A DNA stretch of 64,000 nt from Hydnum rufescens UP504 (lineage: Eukaryota > Basidiomycota > Agaricomycetes > Cantharellales > Hydnaceae). The stretch lies in contig MU128922.1 of assembly GCA_014904985.1 (NCBI GenBank), positions 381,104 to 445,103 on the forward strand. The letters are read 5' to 3'. Each line of letters begins with the position of its first letter. Within the stretch, counting starts at the first letter, position 1. Positions 11,091 to 23,715 of the stretch are shown one piece after another. The translations under genes were made by a program, and so were the position numbers. The notes beneath the pieces were generated by a model. It was not told the origin of the DNA. It searched no databases and saw only the letters and a list, made by a program, of their open reading frames with translations.

Positions 11091-14000
11091 CCAGGACCCC
11101 AGGACCTGGGGAAGATGAAGAAACCCAGTTACGTGCAGATAGGAGGTTCAGGATTCTCATGGTGAGTGACTCTGTCACTTGTGAGCAATGTACTGATTGT
11201 ATCATATCCTGTAACTGTGGCACCTGGTTGTGACATTATTGGTTCATTGGATGGCATTGACAACATAGGAGGTATGGGTGCAGGCACTAAATTTTGTTCC
11301 ATGACTGGCTTACATATCTCTTTGTGGGATTGACAATGCAGTTGGTCAGTCCAGATCCCCAACAATGTGATACATGGTAGCTGGCTGATACATTTTTTTA
11401 TGTTATTGGGAACAGTATGTGAGTCTGGAGCTCCCACCATTTCATGCATGGCTGTTCCCTGATACAACTTCTGGTGGAATCTGCAATCAGGGGGTGAGTT
11501 TTCATCTCTTAGAATTTGATGTGGGGTTGCTGTGTTTACATCTTTGGGTGGCATGGAAACATAGCGGGTGAGTATGCATTTCTCACCTTTGGATTGGCAC
11601 CATTGCCAGCTGATATATCCCTTGGTCATGTGAACAATGTAGGAGGTAAGACTGCACCTCACATCTTGATATGTGGTCATGAGTTTATAGAACTTTTGGT
11701 GGGATGAACACATAGACTGTGGGTTGGTTTCCCATGCTATTTGATGTATGATTAGTGACTGCCTATCTTTTGGTGGCATTAACACCATAGGATGTATGTC
11801 CAGATGTCTTGGAATTCAATGCATGGGTGCTAACTGACAAATATTTTGATGACATTCACAATATAGTATGTGAGTGTGGATTCAATATCAGGTCCTTGGC
11901 TGATACATCATTGGTGGATCAATAAAATAGGAAGTATGTTCATATTTCCAAGTATTCATGGGTGGTTACTGGCTGATACATCATTTGATGACATGGACAA
12001 TATAGTATGTAAGTTGGGAATTCCTATGAGTTGGCACATGGTTACTAGCTGATCTGTCATTGGATGATCAATGATGGACACTGTAGAAAGTCAGTATATC
12101 TTGCAATTTGATGTGTGTATGGGCTGATATTTCTTCCTCTGTCATGACAATGTAGGCAGTAAGTCCAGTTCTCTCACAATTTGATCTGTGGTCCTTTGTT
12201 GATAGCTCATGCATTGTTTGGTTCCATTGACACTGCAGTCTGTATGTTTAGATATCTTCCAATTTGATGTGTGGTCACTGACAGGTAGTGGGATGGTTTG
12301 GTGACATTGATAACATAGGATGTAAGTGTGGCTCTCCACCTTGATGCACCATCCCTGGCTGATGCATCACTGGATAACATTGGCAATCAAGAATGTGGGC
12401 TCCCTTTTGAGTTTGTCTGATTGCTTGCTGATCCATTTTTGGTGGCATTCACCATCACATAGCTGGTGGGCAGCTTCTCCTACAATTTCATGTAGGGTCA
12501 CAGGTTGATACATCAATGGGCAATGGGTCGGTATTCACAATGATAGGATGTGAGTCTATCCCCACTATCATTAGTGCTAGTTGATACATTGTTTTCAATG
12601 TCATCAAATGTTTGTATGTAAGCCTGGGTACCATCCCAGTTTTTGATGTGCTGTGGGTGCTGTCTGATATATCATTGGGTGGGATATGAAAGTAGGTAAG
12701 TAGTGGGACTTCACGCCTTCCATGGGTGGATGTAGACTGATCATTCATTGATGGGACTGACAACAAGAATGTAGTCTGAATTCCTAGTCAATGAATCAAA
12801 TTGCTGGTTGGCTGAGATAGATTTGTTTGGTGGCATTGACAATGGAGGTTGTAAGTCTGGTTCTCTTCCAATGTAACACACAAGTGTGGAGTGATATTTC
12901 TTTGTCTCACATGGACAATGTAGGAAGTAAGCCTGAATCTCCTACAATTTAATGCATGGTCACTCTCTGATACATTGTTTGGTCCCATTGACAATGTAGC
13001 ATGTAAGTTTGGATCTCCTTTAATTCAATGTGGGGTCACTGCCAATATATTCTTTGGTGACATTAATAATGGAGGATGTAAGTTCTAATTGATACCTCCT
13101 TGATGCACAATCTCTGGCTCATACATCTCTGGATGCCTGTGACAACCTAGGTAGTAAGCCTGGCTCCCTTTGAAGTTAGTGTGTGGTGCTGGCTGATCCC
13201 ATCAATGGTATCAACATTGTAGCTGGTGGGCTCAAGACCTCTCACAATTTGATGCAGGATTGCAGGCTGATTCATCATTTGGTGGCACTGACAATTAAGG
13301 AAGTGAGTTGCATTGCCCACCATTTGATATATGGGTGTTGGCTAATACATTCATTGCCTGGTATTGAAAATGTAGGATGTATGTTGAGGTCTCTGGCAAT
13401 TGAATGCATAAGCAGTGGCTGACACATTCTTGGTGGCATGGACAATGGAAGGTGGTGAGTTTGTGTCTCTGACCATTCATGTGGTGGTACTTGGTTGAGG
13501 TATCTTGGGTGACATTTTAGTATGTAAGTCCAGATATCATATTGATTCATGGTTGCTGCCTGATTCATCATTTGCATTGGCAACAAGGGGTAGGTCTGGA
13601 GGGTTCAATTCCATACTACAGCTGGCTGATTTCTCTTGTGAATGGTATTGACAACATAGAGGGTAAGCTGGGATCTTTTAGAATTTGATGCAAGGGGGCC
13701 TGGCTGATGGATTGTTTGGTCACCTGAACACTACAGGATGTAAGTCCATATCACACACCCTCAGAAGAATGGTTAACAGTTGATACATCTTTGGGTTGGC
13801 ATTAACAATGTAGAAGTAAGTGCAGATGTTTAGAATTCAATGCATTGTGCCTTGCTGATTCATCTTTGGTGGCATTCACAACATAGGGTGTAAGTCTGGA
13901 TGTGTTAGAATTCAATGCATTGTGCCTTGCTGATTCATCTTTGGTGCATTCACAACATAGAATGTAAGTCTGGATGTGTTAGAATTCAATGCATTGTGCC

Positions 14001-17000
14001 TTGCTGATTCATCTTTTGGTGGCATTCACAACACAGCATGTAAGTCTGGATGTGTTAGAATTCAATGTATTGTGCCTTGCTGATTCATCTTTTGGTGGCA
14101 TTCACACCATAGCTTGTAAGTCTGGATGTGTTAGAATTCAATGCATTGTGCCTTGCTGATTCATCTTTTGGTGGCATTCACAACATAGTATGTAAGTCTG
14201 GATGTGTTAGAATTCAATGCATTGTGCCTTGCTGATTCATCTTTTGGTGGCATTCACAACATAGCATGTAAGTCTGGATGTGTTAGAATTCAATGCATTG
14301 TGCCTTGGTGGTTCATCTTTTGGTGGCATTCACAACATAGCATGTAAGTCTGGATGTGTTAGAATTCAATGCATTGTGCCTTGCTGATTCATCCTTTGGT
14401 GGTATTCACAACATAGGGTGTATGTCTGGATGTGTTAGAATTCAATGTATTGTGCCTTGCTGATTCATCTTTTGGTGGCATTCACAACATAGGTTGTAAG
14501 TCTGGATGTCTTAGAATTCAAGGCATTGTGCCATGCTGATTCATCTTTTGGTGGCATTCACAACATAGCATGTAAGTCTGGATGTGTTAGAATTTGATGT
14601 ATTGTGCCTTGCTGATTCATCTTTTGGTGGCATTCACAACATAGGGTGTAAGTCTGGATGTGTTAGAATTCAATGCATTGTGCCTTGCTGATTCATCTTT
14701 TGGTGGCATTCACAACATAGTATGTAAGTCTGGATGTGTTAGAAATCAATGCATTGTGCCTTGCTGATTCATCTTTTGGTGGCATTCACACCATAGCTTG
14801 TAAGTCTGGATGTGTTAGAATTCAATGCATTGTGCCTTGCTGATTCATCTTTTGGTGGCATCCACAACATAGGGTGTGAGTCTGGATGTGTTAGAATGCA
14901 ATGCATTGTGCCTTGCTGATTCATCTTTTGGTGGCATTCACAACATAGCATGTAAGTCTGGGTGTCTTAGAATTCAATGCATTGTGCCTTGCTGATTCAT
15001 CTTTTGGTGGCATTCACAACATAGAATGTAAGTCTGGGTGTCTTAGAATGCAATGCATTGTGCCTTGCTGATTCATCTTTTGGTGGCATTCACAACATAG
15101 AATGTAAGTCTGGATGTCTTAGAATGCAATGCATTGTGCCTTGCTGATTCATCTTTTGGTGGCATTCACAACATAGTATGTAAGTCTGGATGTGTTAGAA
15201 TGCAATGCATTGTGCCTTGCTGATTCATCTTTTGGTGGCATTCACAACATAGCATGTAAGTCTGGATGTGTTAGAATTCAATGCATTGTGCCTTGCTGAT
15301 TCATCTTTTGGTGGCATTCACAACATAGCTTGTAAGTCTGGATGTGTTAGAATTCAATGCATTGTGCCTTGCTGATTCATCTTTTGGTGGCATCCACAAC
15401 ATAGTATGTAAGTCTGGATGTCTTAGAATTCAATGCATTGTGCCTTGCTGATTCATCTTTTGGTGGCATTCACAACATAGCATGTAAGTCTGGGTGTCTT
15501 AGAATTCAATGCATTGTGCCTTGCTGATTCATCGTTTGGTGGCATTCACAACATAGAATGTAAGTCTGGATGTCTTAGAATTCAATGCATTGTGCCTTGC
15601 TGATTCATCTTTTGGTGGTATTCACAACATAGTATGTAAGTCTGGATGTCTTAGAATGCAATGCATTGTGCCTTGCTGATTCATCTTTTGGTGGTATTCA
15701 CAACATAGCATGTAAGTCTGGATGTGTTAGAATTCAATGCATTGTGCCTTGCTGATTCATCTTTTGGTGGCATTCACAACATAGGGTGTAAGTCTGGATG
15801 TGTTAGAATTCAATGCATTGTGCCTTGCTGATTCATCTTTTGGTGGCATTCACAACATAGGATGTAAGTCTGGATGTGTTAGAATTCAATGCATTGTGCC
15901 TTGCTGATTCATCTTTTGGTGGCATTCACAACATAGGGTGTAAGTCTGGATGTGTTAGAATTCAATGTATTGTGCCTTGCTGATTCATCTTTTGGTGGCA
16001 TTCACAACATAGGGTGTAAGTCTGGATGTGTTAGAATTCAATGTATTGTGCCTTGCTGATTCATCTTTTGGTGGCATTCACAACATAGGTTGTAAGTCTG
16101 GATGTGTTAGAATTCAATGTATTGTGCCTTGCTGATTCATCTTTTGGTGGCATTCACAACATAGTATGTAAGTCTGGATGTGTTAGAAATCAATGCATTG
16201 TGCCTTGCTAATTCATCTTTTGGTGGCATTCACAACATAGTATGTAAGTCTGGATGTGTTAGAAATCAATGCATTGTGCCTTGCTAATTCATCTTTTGGT
16301 GGCATTCACAACATAGGGTGTAAGTCTGGATGTGTTAGAATTCAATGCATTGTGCCTTGCTGATTCATCTTTTGGTGCCATTCACAACATAGTTTGTAAG
16401 TCTGGATGTGTTAGAATTCAATGCATTGTGCCTTGCTGATTCATCTTTTGGTGGCATTCACAACATAGCATGTAAGTCTGGATGTCTCAGAATTCAATGC
16501 ATTGTGCCTTGCCAATTCATCTTTTGGTGGCATTCACAACATAGGATGTAAGTCTGGATGTGTTAGAATTCAATGCATTGTGCCTTGCTGATTCATCTTT
16601 TGGTGGCATTCACAATATAGGTTGTAAGTTGATATCTCATAGAATTTTGATCCACCATCCTCACTGATCCATTTTTTGATGGTGTTGACAATGTAGGAAG
16701 TAAGTCCAGATGTCTTGAAATTTAATGCATCATGCCTTGCTCATTCCTCTTGTGGTGGCATTGACAATCCAGTCTGTGAGTCCAGATGTCTTAGACTTCA
16801 ATACATCATTGCTTGCTGATGTCCCTCTTGGTGGTTTTGTCCCCATAGATGGTTAGTGCACACCTCCCACCCTTTTATTATTTCTCTCTCCCTGATCTCT
16901 TCTTTGGTGGCATCTACTACCCCATAGGATGTAAGTCCACATCTCTTACTCCTCATTGTATAGTCCCTGGCTCATACACATTCTGCTGCCATTTGGAATG

Positions 17001-17734
17001 TAGCTTGTGAGTTCCTAGATCTATACAATGGAATCATATTTGATTTCCCAACTGCCCTCTTAACAATTGTATTTTCCACAGGATGATGTGAGTACATCTA
17101 ATGTGCCAAAGCCACATGATTCTGTACAATTGCAATCTCATTCATTGCTTGCCTTAATTCTGTCTGGTAAATATTGTCATTGTATGCTTCAAACCTTACT
17201 CCTATCTCACCTAGGTTTCATTAGGTGCTCAAACCTGCAGGGGATCAAGGCCAGTGGGCCCCTCCTCAAAGTGTTGGTCAGTCTAGGTTTTCATTAATTT
17301 CCCACTGTCAGGAAATCTAAGCATTCATTCCAGCATCACCTGTCTACCCCCAACCTTCAATATCTGGTGTTTCTTTGTTGTCAGTGTTGACATTGATTTT
17401 AAGTGCACAGGAGATTGCTTATCTTGGCTTGTTAAACTAGTGGTCATCATTTGGATTCGAGGTGGGAGGGGTGCAGATCCACCTAATGCACATGACACAG
17501 AGCATGCTGCTAGCTCTATCCAGGCTCAAATCAGGGATGATGGGGATTCGAAAGGATCCAATATTGCAAGCAGACTTGCAGGGATCATTGATGAATATAC
17601 ACCATTATAGGCATCATGTGCATACATGTATCAAAGTGATGTCCTCCCATGACATTGGGGTCAATCCTTATCTCTGCCAGGCTTCTCCCCTCAAGTGGAG
17701 ACCAGAAGCTGGAGGCATAGGTGATGGACTGTAA
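11087..17734 (+). CDS. GTPase C: GTPase copy whose P-loop region is replaced by a microexon array
   Basis: An ATG at 11087, overlapping the stop of gene A by four bases, opens 25 codons ending RRFRILM. This matches KRFRILI of gene A just before the P-loop. A GTGAGT splice site follows at 11162 in phase 0. The frame can be followed only through the intron/3-nt-exon array to AG at 17080-17081. After it DDVSTSN...PHDS (17082-17122) resembles DDEITYASN...FHDS of A, and after another intron GFEVGGVQ (17453 on) resembles GFEAGGVEE. No GxxxxGKT is found, and the 47 codons that A has here are replaced by about 75 triplets. After 17480 similarity to A fades and the frame stops at 17734. It is either a pseudogene or a gene with a radically new middle segment. 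Confidence 0.55.
11162..17081 (+). repeat. tandem intron array with 3-nt microexons, about 75 units
   Basis: Every unit has a 5' site (GTAAGT, GTGAGT, GTATGT or GTCAGT), usually a CTGAT branch site, and a 3' TAG or CAG, then three bases and the next 5' site. Triplets 1-15 lie at 11269 GAG, 11342 TTG, 11416 TAT, 11491 GGG, 11565 CGG, 11643 GAG, 11716 ACT, 11791 GAT, 11867 TAT, 11931 GAA, 12006 TAT, 12087 AAA, 12156 GCA, 12239 TCT and 12319 GAT. Introns there are 61-106 nt and diverged. Some later units have decayed sites (near 12391, 12615, 12776), a zero-length exon (12694) or 2-nt exons (13593, 13813). After the homogeneous block five more units follow (GAA, TCT, ATG, GAT, CTT) before the last 3' site. 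None of the triplets is a stop codon. Confidence 0.85.
13887..16623 (+). repeat. homogenised 76-bp satellite core of the intron array, 36 units
   Basis: Thirty-six near-identical units of 76 bp, each a 73-nt intron running from GTAAGTCTGG to CACAACATAG plus a triplet. The intron contains GAATTC, ATGCAT and the branch-like GCTGATTCATC. Bodies differ at only a few sites, but the triplet between TAG and GTAAGT changes from unit to unit: 37 triplets are CAT x9, GGT x8, TAT x7, AAT x4, CTT x3, GTT x3, GAT x2, TTT x1. All end in T. One unit near 13940 is 2 bp short. The unit has almost no CpG. Confidence 0.95.
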
Positions 17735-20700
17735 CAACATTGCATGTAATATGTCAAAGTTGAAAGACATGAAGCCATACTGGGTGCTGTGAAAAATCTG
17801 TAGGATCCAAGCAACAGTGAAATTTCCCCACCCACTTGGTTTAAATGTTGGCAGCTTCCTTTATATTGAGGTGGAGGCAGCAGCCTGATTAGATGAATGG
17901 AATATTTTGGTGATAGTGTGGCTGAGCACATTTGTTAGATGAAGGCACCAGGGTAATTATCTATGAGGAATTACCAATTTCTGTGTCAGCACAGCTGTCA
18001 GAGTTCATCTGCTTCTCTGGGTAGTTCCAATTTGTTTCTGACTTTGTTCTGGTTCATTCCCACTTCTGTTTCATTTCCTTTGCTTCCAGTTTCCTCATGC
18101 TTGTTCCTCTCGGCTTTCCCATCCCTGTTCCCTGTCCACTTTCTTGTTCCTGTTTCCTGCCCACTTCCCCTTCCTGTGCCTTCCCCCCTGTAACCATCTC
18201 TTGTTAAGCAATCACTCCCCTGTAGCATAGGAGCCATGTATAAGTAGTCTGAGGGTGAGATCCTGAGACCTTAGCTTTGGTCTCTGAGGATTTCTGCTTC
18301 TACTCCAGACTACAGGTTAGCCTTGCTGTACCCTCCATTCCTTTAATATTAATCTCAGGATTTCCACTTCTACTCTGGACTACAGTTCTGAGTGCTCATT
18401 GGTGTGATCCACAAGTGGAGGACTAGCTCCTTCCTTTCCTGCCTAGACCCTTCCAGGCTGCAGGAGTTGTCTCTCTATTGTTCTCTCTCTCTCTATACTC
18501 ACCCAGTGTAGAAGAGAAAATGTTCAAGTCTCAAAAACCCTTTGATTTGTGCCTTTCAAGAAATTTGTATCTTGCCAGTATTGAAGCCTAGGAGAGAGGT
18601 GTAACCACTTACACTGAGAAATCCGCATTTTGGCACATGACTTAAGGGCAGGTGATTTAATAAGAGGTTAGTAAGAGGAGCAATGAGTAGGGCATTAAAA
18701 ATAGATGATTAAGAAGATTGGTGAACATGACTAAAGGGTGACTAAGACAGTTAGTAAGGTGGTTAGTAATTGGATGAGTCATTCAGGAGTTCTGAAAGGT
18801 ATAAAGAGAGGGGGGATTTAGTGTAGAAGAGTATCTGAAAGGTGCCCCCTGAGAATCACACTACCCTAGTATCCAAGTACCCATTAGTAGAGAGAATAAT
18901 AGTACCTTGAACAATGAGAAGAGTATAAAAAGGGAATAAGAGAATAAGAGTGTGTCAGTCTTGCTTAGTTGTGTGAAGTATAGTGGACAGTTGTAGAACC
19001 CTCAGAGCAGGAGTTGATAAATGTCTGAATCATGAGTATTGGCATCCAGAGGTGTACAGAAGGAGGAAGTGGGTGTCAAGTTCAGACTGTGGGCAGTCCT
19101 GTAGGGGCCCACCAATGGATTTCTTACACCTCCACCAGTGTTAGTTCAGTCATATTCAAACTAAGAAGTGGGAAGGAACTGGATGGTGGAGGTTCCAGAT
19201 CCAATGGATTGGTCCAGTCCATGGGACTAAGGCTGTCCTGCCTAGCCTTACAAGCTAGGAGTTCCTGGAGGGATAGGGTTTCTATACCCACAAGGGCAAA
19301 CTAAGAGGGTCTAGTCATAGGGCTGGGGGTTGCATAGTGTGTAATGCATAATCAACAAGTCCATGACTTCATGAGCTGGACAGTTGATGGTGGTAGAAAA
19401 GATACATTTCAGATTCTGCTATGGCTGGCTATTACTAGACTGATTATGTAATAGACAAATCTAGTTATAAACCAGGGCAGCACCAAACTCCAGTGGAGAA
19501 GCTTTCCACTGGGTTCAAATAAGGAAGACAGAGGAAAAGAAAGAGAAAAGGGAGGCAAGAGCTATGGCTCTGCCCATGAGTCTGCCAAGTGGCCCAAGGG
19601 ACTCCAGACACCACTAACAAGCAGCAACAAGCACCAATCCCTGACTCTTAAGCCAGTGGCCATGTGGTGATTTTTCATCATGTATATGTATGCAACATAA
19701 GATTTTGGAGGTAAAATGCATGTGCTCAATTGAAGTCATGAGGAATTTCATGGAGGGCATATGTTAATTCCCCTTTGAGTGGGCATAAGGTCTGGCATAA
19801 TATCTCTGGGTGAACTTCCAGATGACTTGGGGGCATATCTGACTCCCATTCTATTTGAACAGACTTCATGAAGTAAATGATTCTCACCCTTGTTTTTGAG
19901 GGAGATGTGTAGGAAGGACATGAATCTGCAGGAATATTTTTTTTAATGTCATCTTAGCAAACATGTGCAGGAATGCCTGGAATGCCTGGGCTGATGGAAT
20001 CCCCAGACCTAATAACACTGGAGGGTTGATCAGAAGCTGACATCTGATTATAGGACAAAGGTTCATGTGTGATGTGGGGATCAAGTGCCTCCTAGGAGGG
20101 GAGGAGAGGACTCACAACTGGTTCTTCCATCTGCTGAGAAACAAAGATCCTGGCCTGAGTCAGGAGCTGCCTGATGGGGGTGGGAAGCAGACAAGGCTAA
20201 TGTCCAGTCAAGCACATCAGCCACTCTTTTGATGATTGGATGCAGTGGGTTGGGAATGCACATGTTGACATCATAGACATTTAAAATCATATGAGGTGAG
20301 GTCTACAGCAGGTTTCACAACCAAGATGCCAACATTCTGTGGAGAGAGATGAAGATAAAGGCAGGTGAAGGAAACTACAAGCCCAGTGACAGGTGCTAGT
20401 TCATCAATCTGCTTGAACATGCCATTGACAAGCTCAGCATTGCCAATGTCCCATTTGTATGCCTACAATGAGTCCCCCTTGGCTAAATATTTCCTGGACA
20501 CAGAGAAGGAGCAGAGAGACTGACTTACCTCTAGATGATAGTGATGTTGGCTCCTGCTGGGTAGGCACATGGTACTACTACCAAATTAGGCAGCACAGCC
20601 CTGGACACTGGTAATGAATTCTGGTGCTTGTGACCCAAAAGATGGCCTCTAAAACCCTCTCTTATAGCAATAACACAGGTCATACAGCAATGCCCATTAC

Positions 20701-22239
20701 TGGGCAATGTTGGAACAAATGTTAACAGCAATGGCTGGTGTGACAAGCACAACCCCTATATGGCTATGTGGGCAAACTCACCAATGTAGTAGATCTCATA
20801 GCTACATTTCACCAGGAATATTTTACCTCTATCCTTCACTGGCACTCAGACATCTCTTTCTCTTGTCTACCCAATTTTCATGTGTCTTTCTGACCCTCTG
20901 TAAATACTACAAAAGGGGCAGGTTTACTGTACTCAGAAGCTCTTGTCATGTGTCACAGAGAGTCCTTGAACTAGAAAAATCTCAGTGTTGCAAATTTTTT
21001 TGCCCCATGTTCATTCTTGCAGGGTTCCATTGTCCTTTGTGGATTCCTAATCTAATCATTGAGCTAGTTGCTTGAGTGTCACATGTTGCAGGGGTGCTTG
21101 AACTAATGGCCACCTGGGTGGAAGCCAAAAAATTCTGTTACACAAAATCTGGCTGAACCTATAGTCAAAATAGTACAGTAGACTTGCCCAATAACAGGGC
21201 TTCTGTATTCTTCCTGCCACTGTCCTCTGTTCATCTGAGTAACTGACTACTGATCCTTCACCTGCTTGCTTAGTAATCAGGGGGAGATTATAACCTACCA
21301 ATGCTGCCTGTTGTACTCAACAGAAGTGACATCAATTATGGGACCAGTACCTATGCCATACACAGTATTGAGAATTAAGGACATAACACTGAGAAAAGGC
21401 AAAACATCAAGAACAAAACATGAAGGTGGCCAATTGGATGTGGGAGTATGAGTCATCCATGACTTACTATTTTGACCATAAGTTCTTGTCATGCATCATG
21501 GAGGGTGCTTGAACCAAACTAAAAACAGGTTTGTCATGCATCACAGGGGTTCATTGAACTAATACTTGCTGTCATGTAGATTTTTTGCCCAGAGCCAGGT
21601 TTTGAGCAGAATCATGAACTTTAGCATGGCTATGAGTACCCAGCAATTTGATGCCATTTTTACAAACAGAACATGGATAATTAAAAATCTTTCTACTATT
21701 TGGAGTTTTTGCAAAGGGGATTTGGTTTTCTTATAGCCTTTCTCCACACCTTCAGTTCTACACTAGTTAAGTCATCAGGTATGATCTCAGGAACACTAAT
21801 GTACATCTTTTCATCATCACCCATTGTGTCAGGAATCTCATTCTGTTCTGGGGCTACAGTGATGCCCCTGACAATCATTGAGAGCAGCACTGATAATCAT
21901 AGAAAAATGGAGACCTTGGGGGGGGGGTCAGTCATTTCCAGTCTGGATCCCAAATTTGGTAGTTGAACTATGAACTTGCATCACAGGTGCCCCCAAACTA
22001 ACAGCCACCTGGGTGGAAGCAAAAAAAATTGGTCATGCAAAATGTGGCTGAACCTACAGTCAAAATAGTACAGTAAGTGAGAGGGAAACATCTCACTATC
22101 TTCTGATCAGCTTAAATTTATGAGTGTTGCTATGAACAAATCATATAAGGTGATTTTAATCATCTCTTATTATAGGAGTGAATGTCCTAGAGCCATGTGG
22201 CAAGTGGAGTCAGATGCAAATAGTATCTGCATGACCTGA
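17735..22239. other. CpG-poor gene-free region with degraded repeats
   Basis: I find no convincing gene. A pyrimidine-rich stretch lies at about 18040-18190. A block of about 110 bp occurs twice, near 21060-21180 and 21965-22080 (both contain CAGCCACCTGGGTGGAAGC-like sequence and end TCAAAATAGTACAGTA). Short motifs of the type GTCATGCATCACAGGGG recur near 20945, 21488 and 21532. TATA-like boxes at about 18800 and 18928 and LTR-like ends (TGTAAC at 18190, TTACA near 18615) hint at retroelement debris, unproven. CG dinucleotides are scarce throughout. Confidence 0.5.
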
Positions 22240-22799
22240 TTATGATCATTTCCAAGGTCTCCTGGTGTGGGCCAGACCCAGTTTCATCCATGGCAAACCA
22301 TTCTGCAATGACATGGGATAAAGACCAGAGACTGGTAAAGGCAGAACATGGCATGAATTCCTTGGCATATCCTTTGTCTCAGGACTTTTCAAAGCTTTCA
22401 ACTGAGCACCATCAGGGTAAGTGGTGTTATCAATAATTATGTTATGCTATGGGACTCATTCTTGGCTAGAAAGTCCAAAGGCCATGGGTGTGCAAGTCCT
22501 CTACCTCCAAATTGCATGGGCCCTAGTATACACAAACAGCATGCATGAATCCATCTTTCTTGGCCACCCCAACAGCCGTGCCACTCCAGGCCCCAGTGTC
22601 ACATCCACATCTCTGTATGACAAAGAACCCAGTGGATTGCAAGAATCCTGGACAGCATACTCCTGGAAGGACACTAGTGTACCATTCAACCCTTGTGACT
22701 ACACCCAATACCCCACAACATATTCCTGCAAATATCCCCACCTGCCATATATCAAACAACAACCTGATCTGCAATTCTGCCTTACCTATAACAACCCCT

Positions 22800-23715
22800 G
22801 AATCATCCCCAATGATGCTGGGTTTCATCTTGATGTCTCATATATTCATGATCTGATTGAATTCTCCCAGAAAGATTTTGACTCCTTTGTGTCATGGAAA
22901 CTGGTTGGTACCCTATGGAATGTTGGCCCTGTTCCATGACTTGAAGGTGATATATCATCCCTCCAAATCACTCTTTGCTACAAATATGGTGATATCTCTC
23001 ATGCTTGACAAGCAATCCACAATATTCTATGCTATTCATATGAGGTTGCTGCATGCCACACACTGTATTTCTACTGGACCCTTTGCAAGGTTCTAGGAAA
23101 ACATCAATTTATGTATGGCATAGATGACAGTATGGTCAGAACAGTGTTGGAGCACCCACTCCCCCAGACACCATGGGTTCAGGAGCTTATGGCAGATGGT
23201 GTTCCCATTTTCTGCATCAAGGATGATGTACAGTATGGATGCAGCTTTATACTATCCCAAATGGCTATCAGTGGGGGAATCATGAAATTGAAGAGCAAAA
23301 TGTGCTTAAATTGTTCCAGGGCCTGGCTCATGTCCTAACTGTTCAAGTACATGTTCCTGCTAACACACAACATCCCTTGGACTGGATGATTATGCCCATA
23401 CATGATGAATCTGAACCCCCAATTGAGGACATTGTTTTCTGGATCATCAATGATGGTACAGATGATCATATCAATCTGCTACAGCACCTCAAGCAGGTAT
23501 TTGGGAACCACATCATGAACAATACACCAGACACAGAGTCACATAAAGTGTGTTTGGTTCTTCATCATACTGTGGACTGTGTTGTACTCACAGGTGAATT
23601 GTGTAGGGGTTTCTTCTATGTAGGATGTGAGAAACCTAAGGGAGGATTTGAGTTTAGAGCTCAAAACCTTGCCTTAATATGCCAAGGTAAAACAGGTACT
23701 TCCCTCCCTATATAG
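22800..23715 (+). pseudogene. degraded hypothetical protein, probably TE-borne
   Basis: Coding-looking segments in changing frames: GFHLDVSYIHDLIEFSQKDF and FVSWKLVGTLWNVGP (about 22820-22930), YGIDDSMVRTVLEHPLPQTP with GVPIFCIKDDVQYG (23113-23240), then a clean 158-codon frame 23239-23715 containing FQGLAHVLTVQVHVPANTQH, DWMIMPIHDE and VCLVLHHTVDCVVLTGELC. Internal stops and at least two frame changes separate them. I do not recognise the family. Upstream, 22240-22800 has open frames but nothing identifiable. Confidence 0.35.

Noticed and set aside
13275..14951. Minus-strand open frames through the satellite
   Set aside because: They arise from the repeat, shift frame with the 76-bp period and are closed by stops in the same repeats; the plus-strand splice-signal register explains the repeat better.
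13887..16623. CRISPR array (regular repeats with short variable parts)
   Set aside because: The variable part is 3 nt, the sequence is eukaryotic, the repeats have splice signals, and there are no cas genes.
18190..18621. Solo LTR (TGTAAC...CTTACA, with a TATA-like box)
   Set aside because: Ends fit loosely, but there is no target duplication, no second copy in the window and no clear primer binding site.
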